DNA of 64,000 bases from Bos javanicus (lineage: Eukaryota > Chordata > Mammalia > Artiodactyla > Bovidae): positions 86,995,572-87,059,571 of the forward strand of contig NC_083879.1 of the NCBI RefSeq assembly GCF_032452875.1, read 5' to 3'. The number at the start of each line of letters is the position of its first letter. The stretch's first letter is position 1. The translations under genes and the position numbers were made by a program. Shown one piece after another: positions 12,480 to 23,075 of the stretch. The notes below the pieces were generated by a model. The model had not been told where the DNA came from. It worked only from the letters and a program-made list of their open reading frames with translations, and ran no database searches.

Positions 12480-13972
12480 CTCAAGATGATTTCCAGCTGA
12501 ATAAAGTTAGTAGAGATTCAAAGGAAAGAATACCACAAAGTATATTTAGTTAATTCTTGCCTAATGGATCATTTTAGAGTAAACTTGTATACAAAGGAGG
12601 ATAAAATAAGGAACACTGAATCAACAGCCGACGGTTAATATGTAATCAAGTATTTAAAAAATCAGGACCAAAGGGCAAAGGTGCCCTCGCTACGCAAATA
12701 CGCAATGCTGAATTTGTAAACTCCTGAGCGATGCTGTTCCTGACGGGCGCCTGAAATAAAAGCGCACGCCCGCGACCCCGGCAACAGCGTCTTCTCCGTG
12801 GGCAGCACGCGGACACACAGGTGGGGCTCACAGACGGGTCTGTAAACAGAGCCCGAAAGCGCTGAATCGAGGTAAAAGTAGACGAGCTACTTCAATGTAA
12901 GAAAGCACGTCAGCTAAAACGCGGATATAAACATCGGCCACCCGTCCGCCCACCCGCTGCCGCAACGGTTACTTCAGCCCAGGGGTCTCGAGGGTCTTTC
13001 TTCTGTAGAAAAGACGTCACACTTGCAGTGCGAACACTTCCGCCACCAGCCAAGCTAGAAGGACCTGGTGGTCCAGGCGAGGGTCCAGGGCCAGCTGAAC
13101 ACTGACCCCCAGCAAGTCCTCGGGGGTCTCTCTGTTCTTTTCTGGGGGCTGCTGGGAGGACGGTGTCGCCGGCAGTGGGGGCCGTGGGAGGCGGCCCCTC
13201 GGGTCACAGGCTTGGGGTGGGGTTGGAGGTTCACGTCATGTTTCCACGACTCGAAGGGGCGTGACTGGCGGCATCTCAGTGGCCGTTCTGGCCTGTTTAA
13301 AAACAGTGACAAACCCCTCCTGCTTCTCGTTTTAAAAAGAACACACAGCGTGCACAGCGTTTTTATCTCCTCCGTCTGTCTTTGCCAACCGTTGCCTCAA
13401 ATCGTTTGTGGACCAAAGTATAAATCAATAAAAAGGATAAATCAGATGGTGCCACCAGGCGCAGCAGGGGGCGGGCACCCCCCAGCCCCAGCCGAGGCGC
13501 TGGGTCTGAGCAGGTGGGCCTGTGGGAGAAGGGTCAGGCCGGGGCTCTGCTGGGCTCCCCACACCTCTGCTAAGGGGCCTGCGGGGTCTGTAGCTCGGGG
13601 GGCTGACCCCAAGCCCAGCGCACTCCTCCTCTGACCCCAGCCCCTGCAGGTGGGCGGCCGCAGGGCCAGCGCCCGCCCAGGCCGCAGCAGGACTCACAGG
13701 CCCGCGAACGCTGCTCTGCCGGCGGTGGGAGAGATGGCCGGTGACGGGTCTGGGAGAGATGGCCGGTGACGGGTCCCGCTCCTCAGCAGGTCCTGAGGGA
13801 AAGCGCCCTTGGAGTCACCTGGAAGCAGCACTGGAAACTGCCCTTCACGGCTCTGAGAGTCAGCGTCCAAGGGAGCAGTCTCCCCGCGTCTGTTGGCTCT
13901 GGCCAGGCTTGGGGGGCTGGAGCAGCCGTGCCCGGACCCCAGTGAGGCCTGGACCCCTGACGCCACTCGGGG
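12480..13972 (-). other. ADPRHL1: Probable 3' UTR of the long ADPRHL1 transcript
   Basis: Continues from the stop of the giant exon. It is mixed GC-rich and AT-rich unique sequence with no open frame on the minus strand worth calling. It contains a perfect 25-bp tandem duplication apart from the last base (gggagagatggccggtgacg + ggtct/ggtcc) at about 13728-13777. Confidence 0.4.
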
Positions 13973-16900
13973 TCACTTCGGAGGGCTGTACTTGTCGCTG
14001 GCCCTGAGGATGGTTGGCCTAAAAGACAGCTCAAAGGACCTCTGGTCACTGAAGCTCTGGGCTCGGTACTTGGCCAGGTGTGGCCCGCGCCTGCTGCGCC
14101 CCACCCCGGGGGCATCTGGGGGCCCCTCCTGGGCAGGGCCACGGGGCGCAAGGCTGCTCCCCAGCTTGGGTGTGGGCACTGCAGAGCTTTGCGCTGGCCG
14201 GAGGCTGGGGGCCACCGGACTCTGCCCCTTCTGGATGCTGTAGGGTGCCTGGATCTCCCCTTCCCGGGGGCTGGGGGCTGCCGGACTCTGCCCCTCCAAG
14301 CTCTGCGCCTTCCTGAGACTGGGGGCCACCCAGCTCCGCCCCTCCTGGATGCTGAAGGGTGCCTGGATCTCTCTCTCCCCGGGGCTGGGGGCCACCTGGC
14401 TCTGCCCCTTCTGGATGCTGTAGGGTGCCTGGATCTGCCCCTCCCCGGGGCTGGGGGCCACCTGGCTCTGCCCCTTCCTGAGACTGGGGGCCACCCAGCG
14501 TCGCCCCTCCTGGACGCTGAAGGGTGCCTGGATCTGCCCCTCCCGGGGGCTGGGGGCTGCCGGACTCTGCCCCTCCAAGCTCTGCGCCTTCCTGAGACTG
14601 GGGGCCACCCAGCTCCGCCCCTCCTGGATGCTGAAGGGTGCCTGGATCTCTCTCTCCCCGGGGCTGGGGGCCGCCTGGCTCTGCCCCTTCTTGAGACTGG
14701 GGGACACCCAGGTTTGCCCTTTCTGGATGCTGAAGGGTGCCTGGATCTCCCTCTCCTCGGGGCTGGGGGCTGCCAGGCTCTGCCTCTCCTGGATATTGGA
14801 GGGTGCCTGGATCTCCCTCTCCTCGGGGCTGGGGGATGCTGGACTCTGCCCCTCTCCCAGTAGCGCTCGGGGGCCCCCCTGACCACCCCTGGGGGCTGGA
14901 ACCTGGGGTGCCTCATTTCTGCCCACTGTGAGTGTCACTCCCCCTGAGCCGCTCACGGGCCGTGCTGAGTTGGGGGGCACCGTTTGGCTCGCCTGGGCCT
15001 TTGCTGGGAGCGTGGGGCTCCCCGAGGGGGACAGGGCCTGGCTCTCGGAAGTCGGGGCCCTCCGCTCCTCCAGGAGACCCTCGGCGTGCCCCGCTTGCTG
15101 CCTCCGCGGGAGCTCTGGGCCCTTCCCGGCACGCCTGCTGAGAGCCTCCTCCCGGGGCCTACTCCCAGCCTCCCTGGCCCCTCGCGAGCCGGACCTCTCG
15201 CCCCAAAGGCCTTCTCCCTTCCTTCCAGAATCATCCCGACTCACAGCCCCTGGGCACCCCTCCTCTCGTCCATGGCGACTTTCTCCCGTGCCCAGACCAG
15301 CCCGCTCTCCTCCCTCCACTTGCCCGGAAGCCTGGAGGTCAGGGTGCTTCGGGGCCACCCTGTCCCCCCATGGCCTGTCCACTGCTGTGGACGAGGGGCC
15401 GGGCTGGCGGGAAGGCCCGGCACTGAGGGGAAGCTGTTCGCTGGACGAGGGGCCCGCCCTGCCCTCTGCCTGCTGCTGCTCAGGAAGCTGAGGCCTCGGA
15501 GTCCCTGCCCCGTGGCTCCCCCGGGGCGCCGGCAGGCCTGGGACTGGAGCTGGGCGCTCCAGGCTGTCCCCCCGAGGCCTCTGCCACGTGGTGCCAGCGA
15601 CCCTGCCTCCTGCCTCCACCTTCACTCCGCCTGTGGCCACGTCACCGGTGGCCAGTTCACCCAGAGCCACCAGGTGGGGCTGGACGGCCAGGGTTGGTGC
15701 GCTGGGGGCCTCCTGAGAGGGGCCGGGCGGGGACCCCAAGGCCGAGCTGTGGCCACAGGGCTGGTGAGCAGCCTCCTCGGCCATGACACCCACAAGACCC
15801 GGGCCTGCGGGCCACCCAGCCCTCCCACCCTCCCACTGCCCAGCTGCCAAGTTTCTGGGGCTCAGGGCTGGGGGACTCTGGGAGGCGCTGCCCACCGGCT
15901 CCCGCCTGGGGGCTCTGACGCCAGGTGGTGTCTTTTCATTTGAGGAGGAGGCTCTCTTCTCACCAAGATCACGGCTGGCGCTCCCTGCAGCTATAGGCAC
16001 TCGCCCAGCTGACTCCAGGCGTGGCGGGGCCCCCCGGGGTCCTTCCTGCTCCCTCGGGGGGCTCCTGCGCACCGGGCTCAGGCTCTCGGGCCTCGTTCCA
16101 GCCCCAGCCGGTGCCGTTGGCCACGTGGGGACACGCGTCCCGCTCTTGCTGTCGGGCACCGGTGCTTGCTGGCCGCCGGGTGCACAGCCCATGTGGCCCC
16201 TCCGACGGTTCTCCCAGGCACTGGCGTCGCCGCCTGGCCGTTCCTGCAGTTCTGACTGCTGAGGCGGCTCAGAACTCAGGGGGGACGCGTCCTGCTCACG
16301 CACATCCTTGGGCTTCAGGAGCCATTGTGAGGCCCCAGGCCCAGGTCTGGCGTCCTTTCCTCCCAGGGAGCTGTTCTGTGGCTCCGTCGTGGAGACGGCC
16401 GCGGGGAGGTCTGGACCGCGGGCAGCAGTACCGTGTGCGGCTGCGAGCCTCGGCGCCGCCCCTGCGCCCTGCGGCGGTGCACCCTGGCTCCCGCTCTCGG
16501 CCGTGGGGGAATGTGGGGCGCCTGGGTTTCCCGTCTCACTGACCCCGCCCAGAGGACCCCAGCCTTGGTCTCCTGACGCCCTTTGCGGGGTGGCGGGAGG
16601 GGGCGGCATCGTGTGGACCACCGGGAGTCTGACCGTGACCTGTGGGGGCTCCATGGCCGGCTGTGTGCGCCGCGCGGCCTGGGCAGAGGGTGCGGTGAGT
16701 GCGGCCAGTGGGGGGATGTGTCCCGGCGCCTTCTCTTCTGGGAAGCTCTCCTGGATGGCGAAGAGGGGCTCTGGCACCCAGTCCACACTCGCTGTGTCCA
16801 TCTCGTCCTCTGAGCTGCACACGGTCAAGGTGACCTCGGGGCCAGCCCCCTCGTGGCCTCCGGAGAGTCCTGGTCGCGGCCCCAGGCTTACTCCCCTGGC

Positions 16901-18074
16901 CCCCTGAGCAGCTCCCTGACCACCTGGGCTGGCTGGGCCCAGCGCGGAGCTCGCAGGCTTGCAGCCAGGATGGGCTTCGCTCCCGGGGGAGGCGGCAGCG
17001 GGGGCTGCCCGGGGGACACATTCGGCCTCCATACCTGGGAGCCCTGTCTCCAGGCCGTCCCTGGAAGCTGCCAGCGGGCCGTTGGAGGGCGGCGGGGGCC
17101 GCCACCCCGGCTCTCTGCTCCCTCCGGGGGTCTCTGCCGCGTCGGGGGAGTTGCCCGTCTCCCCTCGGGGCGCACGGCCCACGCCCGTGTGGGTGACTCG
17201 GGTGCCGTGGGACAGCCAGCTCCGGGGCCCGCAGACCACGGTGGCGACGCTGAAGGGCAGCGCGGGCTCGGTGGAGCAGGCCAGGAGGCGGGCGGCCGGC
17301 GCGCGGAGGCAGCTACTGGCCAGGGTGGCCACGCGGAATACGCGCGGCTCCGGCCGGTGCAGCGGCCTCCGCGGCGGGCGCTTCTTCGAGCGCTCCTCCG
17401 CGCGCCGCGGCAGGAGTCCGGCCTCCGCGCACAGGCCGCCGCTCTGCGCAAACTTCTCCCGCAGCCTGGCCAGCGCCGCGCTCCGCGCACCGGCCTTCAC
17501 CTTCGCCTTCGCGGCCAGGCCCCCCGCGGCTGCGGGCGGCTCTGCGGGAGGCTGCTCCGCGGCCTGCTTCTCCTCCGCGGCCAGGAACACCTTCAGGATG
17601 CTCTTCACCGAGCTCCTCCCAGCCGGGAGGGCCCGCGGCTTCTCGCGGCCCGGTGGCTCCCTGCCGGGGGCCGGGCGACCGGCTGCCTCCCCGGCCTTCT
17701 CCAGCAGCTTGTGGATGGTGGCGGCCACCAGGCTCCTTCCAGGGCCCTGCTTGTCCTTGAAGATCAGCCGCCCCACCTCCCGGGTCCTCTTGAGGCGGGG
17801 CTCGCGGCCGCTGCCCATGAACCTGGCCTGGAGCAGCTGGAAGCGCGTGGGCCGCCGCTGGGCGTCCTGGGGCTCAGGGGCCCGGCTAGCCTTGCCCTCT
17901 GCCCTCCGGGCGGCAAGAGGCCCCGGGGCCGCGTCCTCGCGGTCGGTCAGGTAGAGCAGCAGGCTGCTGAGGATGGCGCGCGCCGCTGGGTTGCAGGTAA
18001 CCCGGCCCACCTTCTTTTTCAGGGCTTGGACTTCGATGGGCGTCTTGTCGCTGCAAACCTTGCTGCTCCTGGGG
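13973..18074 (-). CDS. ADPRHL1: ADPRHL1 giant alternative terminal exon (1,366 residues after the junction codon)
   Basis: Uninterrupted minus-strand frame of 1,366 codons plus stop in one exon. It is preceded by an excellent acceptor (ATTCTTTCCCTGCAG, AG at 18076-18075). The exon starts with one base of phase (C), then PRSSKVCSDKTPIEVQALKK, KVGRVTCNPAARAILSSLLL. The first ~170 residues look folded or conserved in style (RPTRFQLLQARFMGSGREP, REVGRLIFKDKQGPGRSLVA, ATIHKLLEKAGEA). The middle is low complexity and rich in Pro, Ser, Gly and Ala, so probably disordered. Near the end are seven IQAP-type repeats, and the last residues are RSFELSFRPTILRASDKYSPPK in two adjoining pieces. No single exon of 4 kb stays open by chance over so many codons, although GC content helps. 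I infer it is an alternative C-terminus of ADPRHL1; a separate transcript from the CpG island at 21.7-22.6 kb is the main alternative. There is no catalytic motif and no membrane segment. Confidence 0.75.
14190..14835 (-). repeat. ADPRHL1: Coding minisatellite within the giant exon (IQAP repeats)
   Basis: Seven in-frame copies, each beginning IQAP (IQAPSNIQ, IQAPFSIQ twice then IQAPFSVQ, IQAPYSIQ, IQAPFSIQ, IQAPYSIQ), with spacings of 22, 33, 38, 33, 22 and 38 residues. Spacers are assembled from WVAPSLRK, GQSQVAPSPGE and AQSLEGQSPAAPSPRE modules. All spacings are multiples of 3 bp, so the frame is kept. It corresponds to about residues 1435-1645 of the inferred 1,720-residue protein. Confidence 0.9.
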
Positions 18075-18371
18075 CTGCAGGGAAAGAATGAATCGTCACA
18101 GATTTTATCTTCGTTTTTCTAGGGTGAGCCCGTACAACATTTCTTATGGGACGATCCCATTTAAAACACCTCAGGAAGCCCAGGAATGGGGCCTGGGTGC
18201 CGAGGGGCTTGGCTTCTAGTCGTCCCTGCTTCTGCTCCAAGAGTCAGGGTCGCCCAGGCCCCTCTGGGCCACTGTGTCCCCTTCTGTTAACTGGCCATTG
18301 TTCTGACCGGGCCTCTGCAGAGCTTGGAGAGAGCACTTGGGAAAACTGCTTGCACCGGTGGTGTTCACACT

Positions 18372-20553
18372 TTTTTTTTTTTTTTTAATGCGGGCCTTCC
18401 TTGTTTGAAGCTAAAGGCAAAGGAGAAAAGGAAAGATATACCCATTTGAATGCAGAGTTCCCAAGAATAGCAAGGAGAGATAAGAAAGCCTGCCTCAGTG
18501 ATCAATGCAAAGAAATAGATGAAAACAATAGAATGAGAAAGACTAGAGATCTCGTCAAGAAAATTAGAGATACCAAGGGAACATTTCATGCAAAGATGGG
18601 CACAATAAAGGACAGAAGTGGTATAGACATAACAGAAGCAGAAGATATTAAGAGGTGGCAAGAATACACAGAAGAACTATACCAAAAAGATCTTCATGAC
18701 CCGGATAACCACAATGGTGTGTGTGATCATTCACCTAGAGCCAGACATCCTGGAATGTGAAGTCAAGTGGGCCTTAGGAAGCATCACTGTGAACAAAGCT
18801 AGTGGAGGTGATAGAATTCCAGTTGAGCTATTTCAAATCCTAAAAGATGAAGCTGTGAAAGTGCTGCACTCAGTGTGCCAGCAAATTTGGAAAACTCAGC
18901 AGTGGCCACAGGACTGGGAAAGGTCAGTTTTCATTCCAATCCCAAAGAAAGGATTTCTTTGGGAATGCCAAAGAATGCTCAAACTACTGCACAATTGCAC
19001 TCATCTCACACGCTAGTAAAGTAATGCTCAAAATTCTCCAAGCTAGGCTTTAACAGTACGTGAACCATGAACTTCCATCGTTCAAGCTGGATTTAGAAAA
19101 GGCAGAGGAACCAGAGATCAAATTGCCAACATCCGCTGGATCATTGAAAAAGCAAGAGAGTTCCAGAAAAACATCTATTTCTGCTTAATTGACTATGCCA
19201 AAGCCTTTGACTCTGTGGATCACAATAAACTGTGGAAAATTCTGAAAGAGATGGGAATACCAGACCACCTGACCTACCTCCTGAGAAATCTGTATGCAGG
19301 TCAAGAAGCAACAGTTAGAACTGGACATGGAACAACAGACTGGTTCCAAATTGGGAAAGGAGTACATTAAGGCTGTATATTTTCACCCTGCTTATTTAAC
19401 TTGTATGCAGAGTACATCATGCAAAATGCCGGGCTGGATGAAGCACAAGCTGGAATCAAGATTGCCGGGAGAAATATCAATAACTTCAGATATGCAGATG
19501 ACACCACCCTTATGGCAGAAAGTGAAGAACTAAAGAGCCTCTTGATGCAAGTGAAAGAGGAGAGTGAAAAAGTTGGTTTAAAACTCAACATTCAGAAAAC
19601 TAAGATCATGGCATCTGGTCCCATCACTTCATGACAAATAGATGGTGAAACAATGGAAACAGTGACAGACTTTATTTTTGGGGGGTCCAAAATCACTGCA
19701 GATGGTGACTGCAGCCATGAAATTAAAAGATGCTTGCTCCTTGGAAGAAAAGCTACAACCAACCTAGACAGCTGGAGAAGGCAATGGCACCCCACTCCAG
19801 TACTCTTGCCTGGAAAATCCCGTGGACAGAGGAGCCTGGTAGGCTGCAGTCCATGGGGTCGCTAAGAGTCGGACACAACTGAACGACTTCACTTTGACTT
19901 TTCACTTTCATGCATTGGAGGAGGAAATGGCAACCCACTCCAGTGTTCTTGCCTGGAGAATCCCATGGACAGAGGAGCCTGGTGGGCTGCCGTCTATGGG
20001 GTCGCACAGAGTCGGACACGACTGAAGCGATTTAGCAGCAGCAGCAGCAACCTAGACAGCATATTAAAAAGCAGAGACATTACCAACAAAGGTCCGTCTA
20101 GTCAAGGCTATGGTTTTTCCTGTGGTCATGTATGTATGTGAGAGGTGGACCGTAAAAAAAGCTGAGCACTGAAGAATTGATGCTTTTGAACTGTGGTGTT
20201 GGAGAAGACTCTTGAGAGTCCCTTGGGCTGCAAGGAAATCCAACCAGTCTAAAGGAAATGAGTTCTGAATATCCATTGGAAGGACTGATGCTGAAGCTGA
20301 AACTCCAATACTTTGGCCACCTGATGTAAAGAACTGACTCATTGGAAAAGACCCTGATGCTGGGAAAGATTGAAGGTAGGAGGAGAAGGGGATGACAGGG
20401 GATGAGATGGTTGGATGGCATCACGGACTCCATGACTGACTTAATGGACATGAGTTTGAGTAAACTCCAGGAGTTGGAGATGGAGAGAGGCCTGGTGTGC
20501 TGCAGTCCAAGGGGTCACAAAGAGTCAGGTGTGACTGAGTGACTGAATTGAAT
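18372..20553 (+). mobile_element. BovB (RTE-type) LINE, 5'-truncated, reverse transcriptase broken
   Basis: Plus-strand BovB sequence beginning after a T-run at 18372. It encodes recognisable pieces of the RTE reverse transcriptase, such as TEAEDIKRWQEYTEELYQ, LECEVKWALGSITVNKASGG, RYADDTTLMAESEE (the YADD active-site box) and KITADGDCSHEIKR. Frames are broken by frameshifts and stops. The expected BovB 3' tail (KLKLQYFGHLM-type region, then 'gactgaattgaatg') is reached at about 20553. It lies antisense in the intron between ADPRHL1 exon 7 and the giant exon and is interrupted by a BOV-A2 SINE. Confidence 0.93.
19773..20048 (+). mobile_element. BOV-A2 SINE nested in BovB, with 12-bp target-site duplication
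   Basis: Typical BOV-A2 dimer starting 'tggagaaggcaatggcaccc' and ending in (AGC)n. It is flanked by identical aacctagacagc at 19761-19772 and 20049-20060. Removing it restores continuous BovB text (TNLDS...ILKSRDITNK), so the SINE is younger than the BovB copy. Confidence 0.95.
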
Positions 20554-20575
20554 GAGCTTTGTTTGCATAAGATCA

Positions 20576-20838
20576 CTGCTGCTAAGTCACTTCAGTCGTG
20601 TCTGACTCTGTGTGACCCCACAGACAGCAGCCCACCAGGTTCCCCCGTCCCTGGGATTCTCCAGGCAAGAACACTGGAGTGGCTTGCCATTTCCTTCTCC
20701 AATGCATGAAAGTGAAAAGTGAAAGTGAAGTCGCTCAGTTGTGTTCGACCCTCAGCGACCCCATGGACTGCAGCCTTCCAGGCTCCCCTATCCGTGGGAT
20801 TTTCCAGGCAAGAGGACTGGAGTGGGGTGCCATTGCAT
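20576..20838 (-). mobile_element. BOV-A2 SINE
   Basis: Reverse-orientation BOV-A2 directly after the BovB tail: 'ctgctgctaagtcacttcag', two 'ctggagtgg(c/g)(t/g)tgccatt' units, ending 'ggtgccattgc'. Confidence 0.9.
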
Positions 20839-21690
20839 AAGGTAGGAAAAAGCAAAAGGAGTTTCTATTCTGTGGTTCTGTTGGTTCCTCTAACCACACC
20901 GTGCCCTGACTCAGCCCGAAGGGGAACGTCCCCAGCTCTGAGACTCTGCCCGCTGTGGACAGTGGGACTCAGGCGCTGGAGGGTCTCACTAGAGTGGAAG
21001 TGATGGGGGGGGCGGGGATGATGGAGTGGTGGCCGCAGAGCTGGAGTGGGTAGACTTCGCTGTGTGTCAAGGGAGGAGGGCTGAGGTCACCACCGGGGCC
21101 GCCTTCCTGAGCCCCTAAGAAACGCTCCCAGAGAAACCCCAAGACTGAGAAGCCTGAGCCCCACCCTGCAGCCCTGTCCCCAAGGACCCTTCACTCCAGC
21201 CTGGCCACCTGCAGGCGGTGCCTCTACAGGATTCCTGGGGTGGGGGTCTCAGTCCGACGTCCGGACGAGACACTTTCCCCTGAGCCTGTCGGCCGAGTGC
21301 TGCTGAAGCCTCCTCCCTGGTGGGGCCCAGCCTCTACAGTTGGTCGTTTGGCAAAGACGGGCCCAGAATCGCAGTCCAGCCCTCCCCCACTGGCCGCTCA
21401 TTCCCGGAGATGATCGGCACAGTGCGAAGATTACTGGGCTGTGTGCGGGCCGGGACACACGCTAAGTGGCTGACGCTAGGGGCGGCGGGCAGAGCCTCGG
21501 AAACCAGCACTTGTGAGTCTGCGGGGAGAAGGCTGCGGCGGGAAAATGCTGGACACACAGCGGGCAGAAACACAGAGGCTGGACGCAAGCCTGCGAACAC
21601 ACATTTCTTTTCGTACTTCTATTATTTTTGCAGAAGCGAGAGCTCTATTTTCAGAAGCTGCACACAAACTTCTCTCAAGGGGCCGTTAGC
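20839..21690 (-). other. ADPRHL1 intron sequence, nothing recognised
   Basis: Unique sequence between the SINE and the intragenic CpG island. No exon with usable splice sites and homology was seen on either strand. Confidence 0.5.
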
Positions 21691-22560
21691 GGGGCTTCCA
21701 TAGCGGTGTGACAGCCGTGGGGTCCTCCGTGAGCCGGGCGCACGCCCACTGCCTGGAGCGGATCTCGGGCTGAGTTGCTCGGGTCCAGGCGGAGGGGGCT
21801 GGACGCGTCCGCGGGCCTCTCCTGGGGACCCTGCGTTCACCGCGGCGCCGTGAACTCGCACAGAGCGGGCTCCGCGCGTTCGCCTCGGCCCGCAGGACCC
21901 AGAGCGGCTGGTCTGAGGCGCTGGACTTGCGTTTCCGGCAGGCTCCCGGAGCGGACGCAGCGCCCAGGACCCACCGTGAGAACCTCGTGCAGCGGGGCCT
22001 CTCCAGCCTCAGACCCCGACGTGGGGGGCGAGGCTCCTCAACAGGCCAGGCCTGAAGGCACCGAGAGGGCGCAGGGACCGCGGCTGAAAGCAGAAACGGC
22101 GGGGCGGGGCGGGGCAGCACCGGCGTCTGAGCTCCGAGCCCGCCGGAGGGGCCGCGCTCTGCGCTTGCGCCCGCCCGCGCCCTCCGCCCGGGGCCCCCAG
22201 CTCCCAGCCCAGGGCCTCTGCAGCCTGCCCATCGCAGGGGCCCGCCCAGCGCTGCCCGGGGCACAGCCCCGGGGTGGGCGTGAGCAAGCCCATCCCAGGA
22301 GGAGAGCGGAGCACGTTTCTCCGGGGGCAGTGGAAGCAGTAGGGCCGCAGTAGACACGCCCAGTGTGGTCCTGTCAGGAACTCAGGCTCCCGAGAGGTCA
22401 CTTGAAACACAGGATCACCAGTCAGCGCCGGCGACACCGCGCCCCCCGGCCAGCGCCGGGCCCCCGCGGCCGTCACAGGTGGGCAGGACGCCGGGGTCCT
22501 GCACCCGCTCCTTGTCCTAAAAGGCAGCGGCGTCCAGCGCCCGCGGGGCCACGCCCCCAC
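21690..22560. promoter_or_regulatory. Intragenic CpG island with clustered GC boxes
   Basis: High GC and CpG density for ~0.9 kb inside the ADPRHL1 intron between the canonical stop (25957) and the giant exon (18074). At about 22100-22117 is a run of overlapping GGGGCGGGG boxes (Sp1-type), with further boxes around. No TATA box is obvious. It may be an alternative promoter or enhancer for a transcript containing the giant exon, or a CpG-rich retained ancestral element; the sequence alone does not decide. Confidence 0.6.
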
Positions 22561-22779
22561 CAGGGCCCCTGTTCTGCCTGGCCTGGGCCGGCTCTGCAGC
22601 ACGTGGGCGTGTGTTGGGGGCAGCGACTGGACGGCCCCGCCCCCGCGTCCCCCGCTGAGATAAAGGTTTCCTGGGCACAGGCTGCCTCCAGCCCTGAGGG
22701 TCGGATACTATTTTAGGACCTGAGAGTTAAATAGCAGAGTGCTGTGGGGACACACCCCTCATGCCTAGCGACTAGGGCT

Positions 22780-23075
22780 GCTGTGTGCGTCTGTATGTGC
22801 GTCTGTGTGTGTGTGTCTGTCCGTGCCTCTGTGCGTGTTTGTGTGTGTCTCTGCGTGCCTGTGTGTCTCTATGCGCGTCTGTATCTCTAGGTGTGTGTCT
22901 CTGTGAGTGTCTGTGTCTCTACGCATGTCTGTGTGTCTCTGCGTGCCTGTGTGTCTGTGTGTGTCTCTACGCATGTCTGTGTGTCTCTGCGTGCCTGTGT
23001 GTCTCTGTGTGTCTGTGTGTCTATGTGTCTGTGTGTGTGTGTCTCTGCCAGTGTCTCCGTGTGTCTGCATGTCAT
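22780..23075. repeat. Degenerate (TG)n / 'tgtgtgtctctgcg' tandem tract
   Basis: About 290 bp of TG-rich sequence with higher-order units such as 'gtgtgtctctgcgtgcct' and 'gtctctacgcatgtctgtgt', each seen two or three times. It is a compound microsatellite/minisatellite. The Cys/Val-rich and His/Thr-rich frames across it are artefacts. Confidence 0.9.

Noticed and set aside
14078..14863. 261-residue Leu/Gly-rich plus-strand frame
   Set aside because: Reverse-frame reading of the coding minisatellite.
16853..18091. 412-residue and other plus-strand frames antisense to the giant ADPRHL1 exon
   Set aside because: They are shadows of the long GC-rich minus-strand exon; no splice sites or homology support them.
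18401..19634. BovB reverse transcriptase as a functional gene
   Set aside because: Frameshifts, stops and a nested SINE; a dead LINE copy.
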